Source: Polyangium sp. 15x6
GTDB taxonomy: Bacteria > Myxococcota_A > Polyangia > Polyangiales > Polyangiaceae
Reading direction: 5' to 3'
NCBI RefSeq assembly: GCF_029960785.1
Contig: NZ_JASBQE010000008.1
Span: 152,291 to 216,290 of the forward strand
DNA: 64,000 nucleotides
A program made the position numbers and the translations under genes. Within the stretch, counting starts at the first letter, position 1; the number at the start of each line of letters is the position of its first letter. This document shows, one piece after another, positions 1 through 7,739 of this stretch. The notes below the pieces were generated by a model. That model ran no database searches, was not told the origin of the DNA, and saw only the letters and a list, made by a program, of their open reading frames with translations.

Positions 1-151
1 GCGCCCACGCGCCGCCGAGCCGTTCGAGCTCCGCCCGCAGGTTCGTCGGCGTCGTGCACATGATCATGCGCACGCGCGAGGCCGCCTGCACGAGCGCGTT
101 TCCCGCGTCCGTGATCCATTGCAACGAGTGAGGGTCAGACGCGCGCGGCAC
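1..151 (-). CDS. N-terminal part of an unrecognised protein
   Basis: An open frame on the minus strand begins with GTG at 151, five bases after the PhoH stop codon, and runs off the left edge of the window. The visible ~50 residues (LQWITDAGNALV, then RMIMCTTPTNLRAELERL) read like real protein rather than a shadow frame. Tight spacing suggests co-transcription with the PhoH gene. I do not recognise the family from this fragment. The start is uncertain because the AGGGA purine run sits only two bases before the GTG; a TTG ten codons downstream is an alternative. Confidence 0.45.
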   Translation of the reverse strand, partial: MPRASDPHSLQWITDAGNALVQAASRVRMIMCTTPTNLRAELERLGGAWA

Positions 152-156
152 GGTCC

Positions 157-1485
157 CTACAGCAGGTTCGCCGCGAGCTCCGCGAGCTCGCTGCGCTCGC
201 CCTTCGCCAGTACCACGTGCCCGGCGATCTGCTCCTGCTTGAACCTGTCCGCCACCACGCTGAGCCCGTTCGACGCGTGATCCACGTAGGGGTTGTCGAT
301 CTGGTGCGGATCGCCCGTGAGGATGAGCTTCGTCCCCTCGCCCGCGCGCGTGATGATCGTCTTCACCTCGTGCGGCGTGAGGTTCTGCGCCTCGTCCACG
401 ATGAGGTACTGGTGCGGCAAGCTGCGGCCGCGGATGTACGTGAGCGGCTCGACCTGCACGATTCCGCTCTCCAAGAGCTGCACGAATCCGCGCCCGTCCG
501 CGCCGCTCTTGCCGCGCGTAGCTCCGCTCGAGAACAGGAACTCGAGGTTGTCGAAGATCGGCTGCATCCACGGGTTCAGCTTCTCGTCGACGTCGCCCGG
601 CAGGAACCCGAGATCCCGGCCGAGCGGCATCACCGGCCGGCTCACGAGCAGCCGCGAGTACACGCCGTCCTCCACCGTCCGCTTGAGCCCCGCCGCCAGC
701 GCGAGCAACGTCTTGCCCGTGCCCGCCTTGCCGATCAACGTCACCAGCCGGATCGTGTCGTCGAGCAAGAGGTCGAGCGCATAGGCCTGCTCCTTGTTGC
801 GCGGCCTGACGCCCATCACCCCGTCGCGCGGCGTACGCAGCGACACGACCTGCCCCTTCGAAGCGTCGTACCGCCCGAGCGCCGTGTGCGTCGCGCTCGC
901 CTCGTCACGCAGGAGCACGCCCACGTTCGGGTAGAGCGCCGAGGGGTGGGGTGCCGCGACGAACCCGTTCTGGAAAAACTGGTCCACGTCGGTCCCCGGC
1001 ACCTCGACCTCGAGCACCGACAGCTCGTTCTCCGGATCGGGCGCGTTCTGGCTCTCGTACGTCTCCGACGTCACGCCGAGCGCGTCCGCCCGGATGCGCA
1101 GGTTCGTGTCCATCGTGACGAAGATGGTCGGCTTGCTCTTGTCCTTGTCGCGGACGTCGATCGCGACCTGCAAGATCGCGAGGTCCTGCGACTTCGAATC
1201 GAGCCCCACGAGCGCATTCGGCCGCCGCTCGGGGATCGCGATCCGGAGCGAGCCCCCTCGTTCGAGCGGCACGCCCACGGAGAGCGCGCCCGCGGAGCTG
1301 CGCAGGCCGTCGAGCAGCCGCGCGATCGTGCGCGCGTTGCGCCCCCGTTCACTCCCTTCCCGCTTGAACTGGTCGATTTCCTCGATCGCGTAGATCGGGA
1401 TGATCAGGTCGTTGTCCTCGAACTTGAAGATCGCGTGCGGGTCGTGGAGGAGGACGTTGGCGTCGAGGACGTAGTTTTTCCTCAT
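157..1485 (-). CDS. PhoH-like ATPase with N-terminal PIN domain
   Basis: About 442 residues. The N-terminus (YVLDANVLLHDP, then an IxxxxxEEID block) is a PIN-type RNase fold; the C-terminal half is a PhoH ATPase with Walker A GKAGTGKT (about residues 252-259) and Walker B LIVDEAQNL (DEAQ about 364-367). This PIN-PhoH arrangement matches the YlaK/PhoH2 family, whose members act on RNA as helicase and ribonuclease; that role here is inferred. The ATG at 1485 is preferred because the PIN domain begins there. A longer frame from a TTG at 1578 would translate through a repeat hairpin. It lies downstream of the peptidase gene on the same strand, 126 bases apart. Confidence 0.93.
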   Translation of the reverse strand: MRKNYVLDANVLLHDPHAIFKFEDNDLIIPIYAIEEIDQFKREGSERGRNARTIARLLDGLRSSAGALSVGVPLERGGSLRIAIPERRPNALVGLDSKSQDLAILQVAIDVRDKDKSKPTIFVTMDTNLRIRADALGVTSETYESQNAPDPENELSVLEVEVPGTDVDQFFQNGFVAAPHPSALYPNVGVLLRDEASATHTALGRYDASKGQVVSLRTPRDGVMGVRPRNKEQAYALDLLLDDTIRLVTLIGKAGTGKTLLALAAGLKRTVEDGVYSRLLVSRPVMPLGRDLGFLPGDVDEKLNPWMQPIFDNLEFLFSSGATRGKSGADGRGFVQLLESGIVQVEPLTYIRGRSLPHQYLIVDEAQNLTPHEVKTIITRAGEGTKLILTGDPHQIDNPYVDHASNGLSVVADRFKQEQIAGHVVLAKGERSELAELAANLL

Positions 1486-1519
1486 GGTTGAGCTTCTTCG
1501 GCCCGTTGCAACTGGGGCT

Positions 1520-1554
1520 TGGGGCGTAGCTCGGCTTGTCCGAGCGCTGCCCCA
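1520..1554. repeat. REP-like hairpin, copy 1
   Basis: Imperfect inverted repeat: outer stem TGGGGC/GCCCCA, inner stem GCTCGG/CCGAGC, loop CTTGT. The body is nearly identical to the copy at 2869-2907, and the identity continues into the flank ATCGTTG. It sits between the PhoH start codon and the stop of the upstream peptidase gene, where it could act as a transcript-end or mRNA-stability hairpin. Confidence 0.75.
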
Positions 1555-1611
1555 ATCGTTGTCAGGAATGACGGCCAAGCGGCGTAGCCCCCGACGGGGA
1601 ACTGCGCAAGG

Positions 1612-3216
1612 CTATACCAGTCGCACGTAGCGTCCGTGCCGAATGAGCGGCTCGCCGTCCAGGTCGACGTCCGTGTCGGCCGCCGCGAACGCGAGCTGGC
1701 CGTGCGACGTCCAGAGCGCCCCGGTCCGCGACGCGAAGTTCTCGCCGAGCGACAGGTGCAAGCCCGGCATGTTCTCGTCGTGGATGAGCTCGCCGAGCGG
1801 CGCCGCGATGCCGATGTTCGCGCCCAGCGAGAGCAGGCCCACCCGATCGTGGCCCATCGCTTCATTGATGAACTTCTCGACGTACGCCTTCACCGTGGCG
1901 TCCCGACATTCCACGCGTTGCACCCGCCCGCTCTCGAACGTGAGCCGGATCGGCCGGCTCGAGAGCGACCCGAGCCGCGAGCCGTAGCCGCCGCCCATCG
2001 ACGCGTCGACCACGTACGTGCCCGTCACCTGCGCAGGCGAGGTCACGAGCGCGCCGTACGGCACGTTCAGCCACTGGCCCGACCGGATCATGCTCCCATT
2101 CGCGAACCAGCGCAGGTTCGGCGCCATCTCCACTTCGAGCGACGTGCCCGCCTGCGAGCGCACCTGGAGCTTCGAATGCGGCCTCATCGCGTTCCTGAGC
2201 GCCGCGATCAGATCGAAGACCCGCGTCGAGCTCGCCAGCATGCTGTTCACGAACGCGCGCCGGCTCGTCCCCACGATGTGCACGTGCCGCGCGCGGTTCG
2301 CCGTGGCCACGGTGACGAACGTGTGCCGCGCGTCGTACTCCCCCTCCTCGTACGTCGCGGCAAACAGCGTCACGTCCGCGCCCGGCACCGCCGCGAGGAC
2401 GTCCTGCGGGCAGCGGACCCACGGCCGCGGCGCGAGCGCCTCCACGTCGATCCGATCCACGCGCGCCCGCCGCTCCTGCGCGACCTGCTCGAACGCGCGC
2501 GCCACGCCGTCGTTCTGCCGGTCGTGCACGATGAGCAGCCGCTCGTTCGTCTCCAGCGCGACGAGCTCGTCGAGCACGCGCGCCGCCGGCGTCACGAGCC
2601 CCGGATCGACCGTATGCCGCGCCGAGAGGAGCGTCTGCGCCCGCGGCGGCGCCGGCGGCCGCGACGTCGAGTGCGCGAGCGACGAGGGCGGCGGCGAGGT
2701 CGGCGGCGGCGGGATCGTGGAGGTGGTCCGCGGCGCTTGTGACCCTTGTGACGCCGAGCGCGGCGTGCGGCGCGGCTGCGTCGACGGGGCCCAGGAGCGG
2801 GGCGTGGTCGAGGGCGGCGGCGGCGTCGCGCCGCGGGAAAACCCCGTGGGCGGCGGCGGCACGGGGGTATGGGGGCGTAGCTCGGCTTGTCCGAGCGCAG
2901 CCCCCATCGTTGACTGCGGCGTCGAGCGCCCGAGCCCCGAGGACGGCATGGGCGGCGGCGGCACGGAGGCCGGGTTCGTCGGGCGCGCGGCCGGCGGCGG
3001 GGGCGTCGGCGTGGGGCCGCGCTGCGGGGGCGGCGTGAAGAACGGCCTGCTGTTCGTCGAAGGCGCGGGTTTGTCGTCCGGGTTCGTCACCGGAGGCGAA
3101 GACTCGCGCGTGGCCCTTGATTCCCCGTTCGCAGGCAGTTCGGAAAATGCTCGCCGCGACGACCCGCGCCCCGGCGAAGGAGGTGTCGGTCCCGTTGCGC
3201 CGGGCGGACCCTTCAT
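1612..3216 (-). CDS. M29/NicX-like metallopeptidase with long Pro-rich N-terminus
   Basis: About 534 residues. Residues ~1-200 are Pro/Ser/Thr-rich, low complexity and probably disordered. The remaining ~330 residues resemble the aminopeptidase T (M29) / 2,5-dihydroxypyridine dioxygenase fold: a Rossmann-like N-lobe, then a C-lobe with LSLGANIGIA, GELIHDE and GLHLSLGEN, which place Glu and His residues typical of metal ligands. The reaction is not determined. No signal peptide is seen, so a cytoplasmic location is likely. ATG at 3216 is chosen; a GTG three codons earlier is possible. A 39-bp REP-like hairpin lies inside the low-complexity part and is translated in frame as MGAALGQAELRP. Confidence 0.75.
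   Translation of the reverse strand: MKGPPGATGPTPPSPGRGSSRRAFSELPANGESRATRESSPPVTNPDDKPAPSTNSRPFFTPPPQRGPTPTPPPPAARPTNPASVPPPPMPSSGLGRSTPQSTMGAALGQAELRPHTPVPPPPTGFSRGATPPPPSTTPRSWAPSTQPRRTPRSASQGSQAPRTTSTIPPPPTSPPPSSLAHSTSRPPAPPRAQTLLSARHTVDPGLVTPAARVLDELVALETNERLLIVHDRQNDGVARAFEQVAQERRARVDRIDVEALAPRPWVRCPQDVLAAVPGADVTLFAATYEEGEYDARHTFVTVATANRARHVHIVGTSRRAFVNSMLASSTRVFDLIAALRNAMRPHSKLQVRSQAGTSLEVEMAPNLRWFANGSMIRSGQWLNVPYGALVTSPAQVTGTYVVDASMGGGYGSRLGSLSSRPIRLTFESGRVQRVECRDATVKAYVEKFINEAMGHDRVGLLSLGANIGIAAPLGELIHDENMPGLHLSLGENFASRTGALWTSHGQLAFAAADTDVDLDGEPLIRHGRYVRLV
2869..2907. repeat. REP-like hairpin, copy 2, inside a coding sequence
   Basis: Perfect 8-bp outer arms ATGGGGGC/GCCCCCAT and inner arms GCTCGG/CCGAGC around a CTTGT loop. 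It is almost the same sequence as 1520-1554. It lies in frame within the disordered N-terminal region of the M29-like gene, so the insertion kept the reading frame. Confidence 0.8.
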
Positions 3217-3318
3217 GGTCGTCACGCTTGAAAGCTAACCAATTTTTCGCGACGTGTCAGGCACCGTGTCGGTCCGCTGACGCTTTCAATCCCATGGCAC
3301 AAAACCGCCGCTGCGAGG

Positions 3319-3357
3319 GATCCCGCGTAGCTCGGTTCGCGTCGGAGCGCTGGGATC
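3319..3357. repeat. REP-like hairpin, diverged copy 3 (possible terminator)
   Basis: Arms GATCCC/GGGATC with an inner GCTC/GAGC stem. It shares the core CGTAGCTCGG and GGAGCGCTG with copies 1 and 2, while the outer stem differs but still pairs. It overlaps the stop codon of the NtrC-type gene and could serve as its transcription terminator, although no U-run follows. Confidence 0.6.
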
Positions 3358-4717
3358 AGAGGTCGATCCGGTAGTCTTTGATCTTGTAGAGCAGGGCGCG
3401 GTGGCTGATCTCGAGCACCTCGGCGGCGCGCGTGCGGTTGCCTTTCGTCTTCTGCAGCGCGCGGCGGATGAGGATCTCCTCGATGACGCGCGAGGTCTTC
3501 TTGATCGAGAGCTCCCCGCTCGTCAGGTGGAGCTGGATCGGATCACGCGCCTCGCGGATGCGCTCGGGCAGGTCGTCGGCCTCGATGCTGTCTTTCTCGG
3601 CGAGGACCATGGCGCGCTCGATGGTGTTTTCGAGCTCGCGCACGTTGCCCGGCCAGCCGTACTCGAGGAGCAGGCGGCGCGCTTCGGGCGAGAGCGCGCG
3701 GATGTTCGTCCCGAAGCGCGCGTTGTTGCGGTTCATGAAGTGCTCGACGAGCAGCGGCACGTCCTCGCGCCGCTCCCGGAGCGGCGGGATGCCGATCGGC
3801 AGGACGTTGATCCGATAAAACAGGTCCTCCCGGAACCGACCCGCTTGCGTCTCGGCGGAGAGGTCGCGGTGCGTCGCGGCGATGATCCGCACGTCGATCT
3901 TGATGTCCTTCGAGTCGCCGAGCCTCCGGATCGTCTCCTCCTGCAGCACCCGGAGCAGCTTCACCTGGAGCGAGAGCGGCAGCTCGCCGATCTCGTCGAG
4001 CAGGAGCGTGCCGTGGTTCGCCTGCTCGAAGAGGCCCACGCGGTCGGTGGTCGCGTCCGTGAAGGCGCCGCGCCGGTAACCGAAGAGCTCACTCTCGAGC
4101 AGGTTCTCGGGGATCGCCCCGCAGTTCACCGCGACGAACGGCCCGCCGCGCCGCGAGCTCCGCCGGTGGAGGGCCCGCGCCACGAGCTCCTTGCCCACGC
4201 CGCTCTCGCCGGTCACGAGCACCGTGGTCTTGTAGTCGGCGATCTTGGTGATCGTCTTGAAGATCGCCTGCATGCTCTCGCTCTTCGCGAGGATCTCTTC
4301 GAAGGTGCTCTCGCGCAGGATCTCCTGCTTGAGCGCGCGGTTTTCCCGGCGGAGCGTTTCCCGCTCCTCGGCCTTGCGCAGCGTGAGCAAGAGCTCCTCG
4401 GCCTTGAACGGCTTCTGGATGTAGTCGTACGCGCCTGCCTTCATCGCCTCGATGGCGAGGTCGACGTTGCCGTACGCGCTCATCACGATGACCGTCGCCG
4501 GATCCCCCTTCGCCTTGAGGGTCGCGAGCAGATCGAGCCCTCCGAGCCGGGGCATCCGCACGTCCGTGAGGATGAAATCCGGGCCGAAGGATTCGAGGAG
4601 CGCGAGCGCCTGCTCGACCCCCGAAGCCACCTCCACCTCGTAGCCGTCGCGCTTCAGGAAGGAGCGAACGACGACCCGTAAGTTCTCTTCATCGTCGACG
4701 AGAAGGACTCGACGCAT
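3356..4717 (-). CDS. NtrC-family sigma-54-dependent response regulator
   Basis: 453 residues with three domains in order: a receiver (VDDEEN start, phospho-acceptor Asp about 52 in LTDVRMP, Lys in YIQKPF); an AAA+ sigma-54 activator domain with Walker A GESGVGKE, the GAFTDA loop that contacts sigma-54 and Walker B LLLDEIGELP; and a Fis-type helix-turn-helix (GNRTRAAEVLEISHRALLYK). It should activate a sigma-54 promoter on phosphorylation. No histidine kinase is adjacent, so the partner is elsewhere. ATG at 4717 is chosen because GAGGATCC precedes it; a TTG four codons upstream also gives an open frame. Divergent from the alpha-oxoamine synthase gene. Confidence 0.97.
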   Translation of the reverse strand: MRRVLLVDDEENLRVVVRSFLKRDGYEVEVASGVEQALALLESFGPDFILTDVRMPRLGGLDLLATLKAKGDPATVIVMSAYGNVDLAIEAMKAGAYDYIQKPFKAEELLLTLRKAEERETLRRENRALKQEILRESTFEEILAKSESMQAIFKTITKIADYKTTVLVTGESGVGKELVARALHRRSSRRGGPFVAVNCGAIPENLLESELFGYRRGAFTDATTDRVGLFEQANHGTLLLDEIGELPLSLQVKLLRVLQEETIRRLGDSKDIKIDVRIIAATHRDLSAETQAGRFREDLFYRINVLPIGIPPLRERREDVPLLVEHFMNRNNARFGTNIRALSPEARRLLLEYGWPGNVRELENTIERAMVLAEKDSIEADDLPERIREARDPIQLHLTSGELSIKKTSRVIEEILIRRALQKTKGNRTRAAEVLEISHRALLYKIKDYRIDL

Positions 4718-4756
4718 GGATCCTCGCAAACTTTTCTACACGGATCGAGGCTACCC

Positions 4757-4769
4757 TGCAACGGTTGCA
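4757..4769. promoter_or_regulatory. Inverted repeat TGCAAC-N-GTTGCA
   Basis: A 6-bp inverted repeat with one central base lies in the 133-bp divergent intergenic region between the NtrC-type regulator and the alpha-oxoamine synthase, 13 bp upstream of a candidate -35 box. It could be an operator for either gene. This is inference from position and symmetry only. Confidence 0.35.
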
Positions 4770-4781
4770 CTGGGGGCACGA

Positions 4782-4810
4782 TTGACAGGGGCTTCCATGA
4801 GCCGTATCCC
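4782..4810 (+). promoter_or_regulatory. Candidate sigma-70-type promoter of the alpha-oxoamine synthase gene
   Basis: A perfect -35 hexamer TTGACA (4782-4787) is followed after exactly 17 bp by TATCCC (4805-4810), a weak -10 box. Transcription would start near 4817, giving a leader of about 34 bases before the ATG at 4851. Confidence 0.45.
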
Positions 4811-4850
4811 CGGGTCCGCACGTAGGTAGGCGGGGGCCGAGGATCCTTTC

Positions 4851-6536
4851 ATGAGCGTGATCGATCGACTGGGAAAGAAGCTCTCGTCCTCCAGCGCCGT
4901 GATGCGCCTCATCAGCAACGACCGCGTGATGCAGGTGGCGACGGGCCTCATGGACGCGCGGGGTCGGCTCGAAGCGGCCGCCGAGCGCGCCTCCGAAGCC
5001 TGGAGCATTCTCCTCAACGGCCACGCGCTGCCCACGATCGACCCGGCCCTCGAAGGCGGCGACGATGTCGTGGGCGCGGCCGGCAAGAGCCCACGGCCCG
5101 CGACGAAGCCCGCCGAGGCGGAGGCGAAAGGCGCCCCGACGAACGGCGCGGCCGCGCACGCCCCGACGAACGGAGCCGCGACGAACGGCGCGGCCGCGCA
5201 CGCCCCGACGAACGGAGCCGCGACGAACGGCGAAGCGGCGACGACCGAGGCGCCCAAGCCCGCGGGCCCCGGGAGCGCGGCGGAGGAAAAACTCGCCCAG
5301 CAGATGGCGTCGCGCACGTCGCTCTCGCGCATCGGCGGCCGGGACGTCTTCGAGAAGTGTTACAAGTTCATGACCGCGGACAACGCCCGCGCCATGGGCG
5401 TCTACCCGTTCTTCCGCCCGCTCGACTTCAACAACGGGCCAGAAGCGCAGCTCGAAGGCCGCAAGGTCATCATGCTCGGCTCGAACAACTACCTCGGGCT
5501 GACGACGCACCCGAAGGTCCGCGAGGCCGCGAGGAACGCAATCGAGAAGTACGGCACGAGCATGACCGGCTCACGCCTGGTGAACGGCTCGATGCGCCTG
5601 CACAACGAGCTCGAGGAGAAGCTCGCGGCCTACCACGGCAAGGAGGCCGGGCTCGTGTTCACCACGGGCTACCAGGTCAACATCGCCACGATCAGCGCGC
5701 TGCTCGCCAACAAGAAGAGCGTCGCCGTCATCGACAAGGACGACCACGCCTCGATCTACGACGGCGTCCGCCTCGGCCAGGCCGCCGGCGCGCGCATGGT
5801 CCGCTACCGGCACAACGATCCCGAGGCTCTCGACCAGGCCCTCTCCGAGCTCGACGCGAGCGAAGGCGCGCTCGTCATCACGGACGGCGTCTTCAGCGCG
5901 CAGGGCGAAATCGCGAACCTGCCCGGCATCACCTCCGTGGTGAAGAAGCACAAGGCGCGGCTCTTCGTCGACGACGCGCACGCGCTCGGCGTGATCGGCC
6001 CCGGCGGCCGCGGCACCGCCGCCCATTTCGGCGTCGCGGATCAGGTCGACCTCATCGGCGGTACGTTCTCGAAATCGCTCGCGTCGATCGGCGGCTGGCT
6101 CGTCGGCGAACGCAAGGTGCTCGATTACATTCAGCACTTCGCCTCGAGCTTCCTCTTCGCCGCGAGCGCCGCGCCGCCGTGCGTGGCCGCGGCGATGGCC
6201 GCGCTCGAGGTCATGCAGGAGGAGCCCGAGCGGCAGGAAAAGCTGCGCGAGAACTTCACGTACATGCGGAACGAGCTGCGCCGCCTCGGCTTCGAGCTCG
6301 GGAAGACCGAGACCGCCGTGATCCCGATTTACATCCGCGACGACCTGCGCACCGTGATGATGTGGAAGACGCTGCTCGACGAGCACTCGATCTACGTGAA
6401 CCCATTCATCACGCCCGGCGTCCCCCCGAAGCAGCAGGTTCTCCGTACGAGCTACATGGCGACGCACGAGCGTCACCACCTCGATCGCGCGCTCGAAGCA
6501 TTCGAGAAGGTCGGGAAGAAGTTCGGCGTCATTTGA
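4851..6536 (+). CDS. Alpha-oxoamine synthase (SPT/AONS/KBL family) with repeat-bearing N-terminal extension
   Basis: 561 residues. From about residue 160 it is a fold-type I PLP enzyme of the alpha-oxoamine synthase group, which condenses an amino acid with an acyl thioester. Visible residues are the PLP lysine in GTFSKS (K408), the aspartate in DDAH (D375), and SNNYLG and GSRLVNG substrate-site blocks. Sphingolipid-forming serine palmitoyltransferase is a plausible role in myxobacteria, but 8-amino-7-oxononanoate synthase or 2-amino-3-ketobutyrate ligase cannot be excluded. Residues ~1-160 are an extension containing a 14-residue unit (TNGAAAHAPTNGAA) repeated twice and Ala/Pro-rich linker. 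The GAGG motif before ATG 4851 supports the start. Confidence 0.9.
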   Translation: MSVIDRLGKKLSSSSAVMRLISNDRVMQVATGLMDARGRLEAAAERASEAWSILLNGHALPTIDPALEGGDDVVGAAGKSPRPATKPAEAEAKGAPTNGAAAHAPTNGAATNGAAAHAPTNGAATNGEAATTEAPKPAGPGSAAEEKLAQQMASRTSLSRIGGRDVFEKCYKFMTADNARAMGVYPFFRPLDFNNGPEAQLEGRKVIMLGSNNYLGLTTHPKVREAARNAIEKYGTSMTGSRLVNGSMRLHNELEEKLAAYHGKEAGLVFTTGYQVNIATISALLANKKSVAVIDKDDHASIYDGVRLGQAAGARMVRYRHNDPEALDQALSELDASEGALVITDGVFSAQGEIANLPGITSVVKKHKARLFVDDAHALGVIGPGGRGTAAHFGVADQVDLIGGTFSKSLASIGGWLVGERKVLDYIQHFASSFLFAASAAPPCVAAAMAALEVMQEEPERQEKLRENFTYMRNELRRLGFELGKTETAVIPIYIRDDLRTVMMWKTLLDEHSIYVNPFITPGVPPKQQVLRTSYMATHERHHLDRALEAFEKVGKKFGVI

Positions 6537-6550
6537 TGAGGGTTTTGTGG

Positions 6551-6578
6551 AGGGGGAGCCCTCGTTGGGGCTCCCCCT
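6551..6578 (+). terminator. Hairpin terminator after the alpha-oxoamine synthase gene
   Basis: A perfect 10-bp stem AGGGGGAGCC/GGCTCCCCCT with an 8-base loop lies 15 bases after the stop codon. There is no clear T-run, as is common in very GC-rich genomes. Confidence 0.65.
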
Positions 6579-6813
6579 ACGTCCCTCACTCCGCTGCGCT
6601 ACGTTCGGGACTACCCCGGCGTATGGCTGCTGTCTCGGGTCGAGCGTGAACGCGCGCGTACCATGACGCGTAGCCCGGCGTTCACAGCCACGCGTGAAGC
6701 CGCACCCCAAGCAACGTAAGACGGTGGCACGGTGCGTGTTACGCACCCCCGTGGTACGAATACGCAGGCGCTCCGCGCGCTCGTCGCGGCGCGTCCGTCG
6801 CTGGAGGGTTTTC

Positions 6814-7644
6814 ATGTTCTTGCGTCCATCCTTCGCCAAGCTTCTCGGCCCGAGCGCCTTGTTCCTCGTCCTCGCCGTGAGCGGCAGCGGCTACGGCGGT
6901 TGCTCCGACGCCGACGCCCAGATCGAATGCGACGCGAACGGGGAAAACTGCATGATTTGCGACGGTTACGGCTGTCACCCCGCCAATCCCAACGTGGGCC
7001 AGGGCGGCGGCGGCGGCCAGGGCGGTCAGGGCGGCGGCAATCCCACGTGCGACCCGAACGTGACCACCTGCGCCTGCGTCGACAATGGCGACTGCCCCTC
7101 CGGCCAGGTCTGCCTGGACGGCATCTGCCTCGTCGGCTGCAACCACAGCTACGAATGCGGCCCCGGCAAGGTCTGCGCGAACGGCCAGTGCGAGGTCGGC
7201 TGCGACGAGAACAGCCCGTGCCAATCCGGCTACGTCTGCGACAAGGGCATCTGCATCGCCGACCCCGCGACCGCGTGCCCGCAGAAGCCCTGCGTGAGCA
7301 ACGAGGTCTGCATCGACGGCATCTGCGAGCCGGCCTGCACCAAGCACAGCGACTGTCCGGCCGGCGAGATCTGCGACAGCACGGCCGGCGGCTGCATCCC
7401 CGATCCCTCGCCCATCCCCGGCTGCGGTCCGGGCAAGGAGCCCTGCCCCGGCGCGGCCCAGTGCGGCGCGGACGGCTACTGCCATTACCCCTGCGGCGAC
7501 CTCACCGCCTGCAAGCTCATCGACAACCGCTTCGTCGCCTGCGATAAGGGGATCTGCAAGACGAACGAAGAGGTCAACCCCGAGTGCGACCTCGATACCC
7601 CCTGCCCGCCCGGCAAGGATTGCATCTCGAACGAATGCCTGTGA
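6814..7644 (+). CDS. Cys-rich secreted protein, probable lipoprotein
   Basis: 276 residues. A signal peptide (MFLRPSFAKLLGPSALFLVLAV) is followed by a cysteine in GYGGC; the residues before it are not a classical lipobox, so lipidation is probable rather than certain. A Gly/Gln-rich linker leads into about seven short disulfide-type modules of the form C-x(2-4)-GxxCxxGxCxxxC. Such modules are widespread in myxobacterial surface proteins of unknown role. ATG 6814 is preferred over an open frame extending to 6694 because GGAGGG sits correctly upstream and the signal peptide starts there. Confidence 0.8.
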   Translation: MFLRPSFAKLLGPSALFLVLAVSGSGYGGCSDADAQIECDANGENCMICDGYGCHPANPNVGQGGGGGQGGQGGGNPTCDPNVTTCACVDNGDCPSGQVCLDGICLVGCNHSYECGPGKVCANGQCEVGCDENSPCQSGYVCDKGICIADPATACPQKPCVSNEVCIDGICEPACTKHSDCPAGEICDSTAGGCIPDPSPIPGCGPGKEPCPGAAQCGADGYCHYPCGDLTACKLIDNRFVACDKGICKTNEEVNPECDLDTPCPPGKDCISNECL

Positions 7645-7676
7645 TCGTCGGCTGATACGAAACCGCCACAAAAGAC

Positions 7677-7715
7677 CGCGGGGAGCGCGCCGGCTTTCGC
7701 CGACCGCTCCCCGCG
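7677..7715. terminator. Bidirectional terminator between convergent genes
   Basis: A perfect 11-bp stem CGCGGGGAGCG/CGCTCCCCGCG with a 17-base loop sits in the 95-bp gap between the Cys-rich protein gene (plus) and the TSP3-repeat gene (minus). Confidence 0.75.
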
Positions 7716-7739
7716 TTCATTTCACCGCTCCACGTCGAT

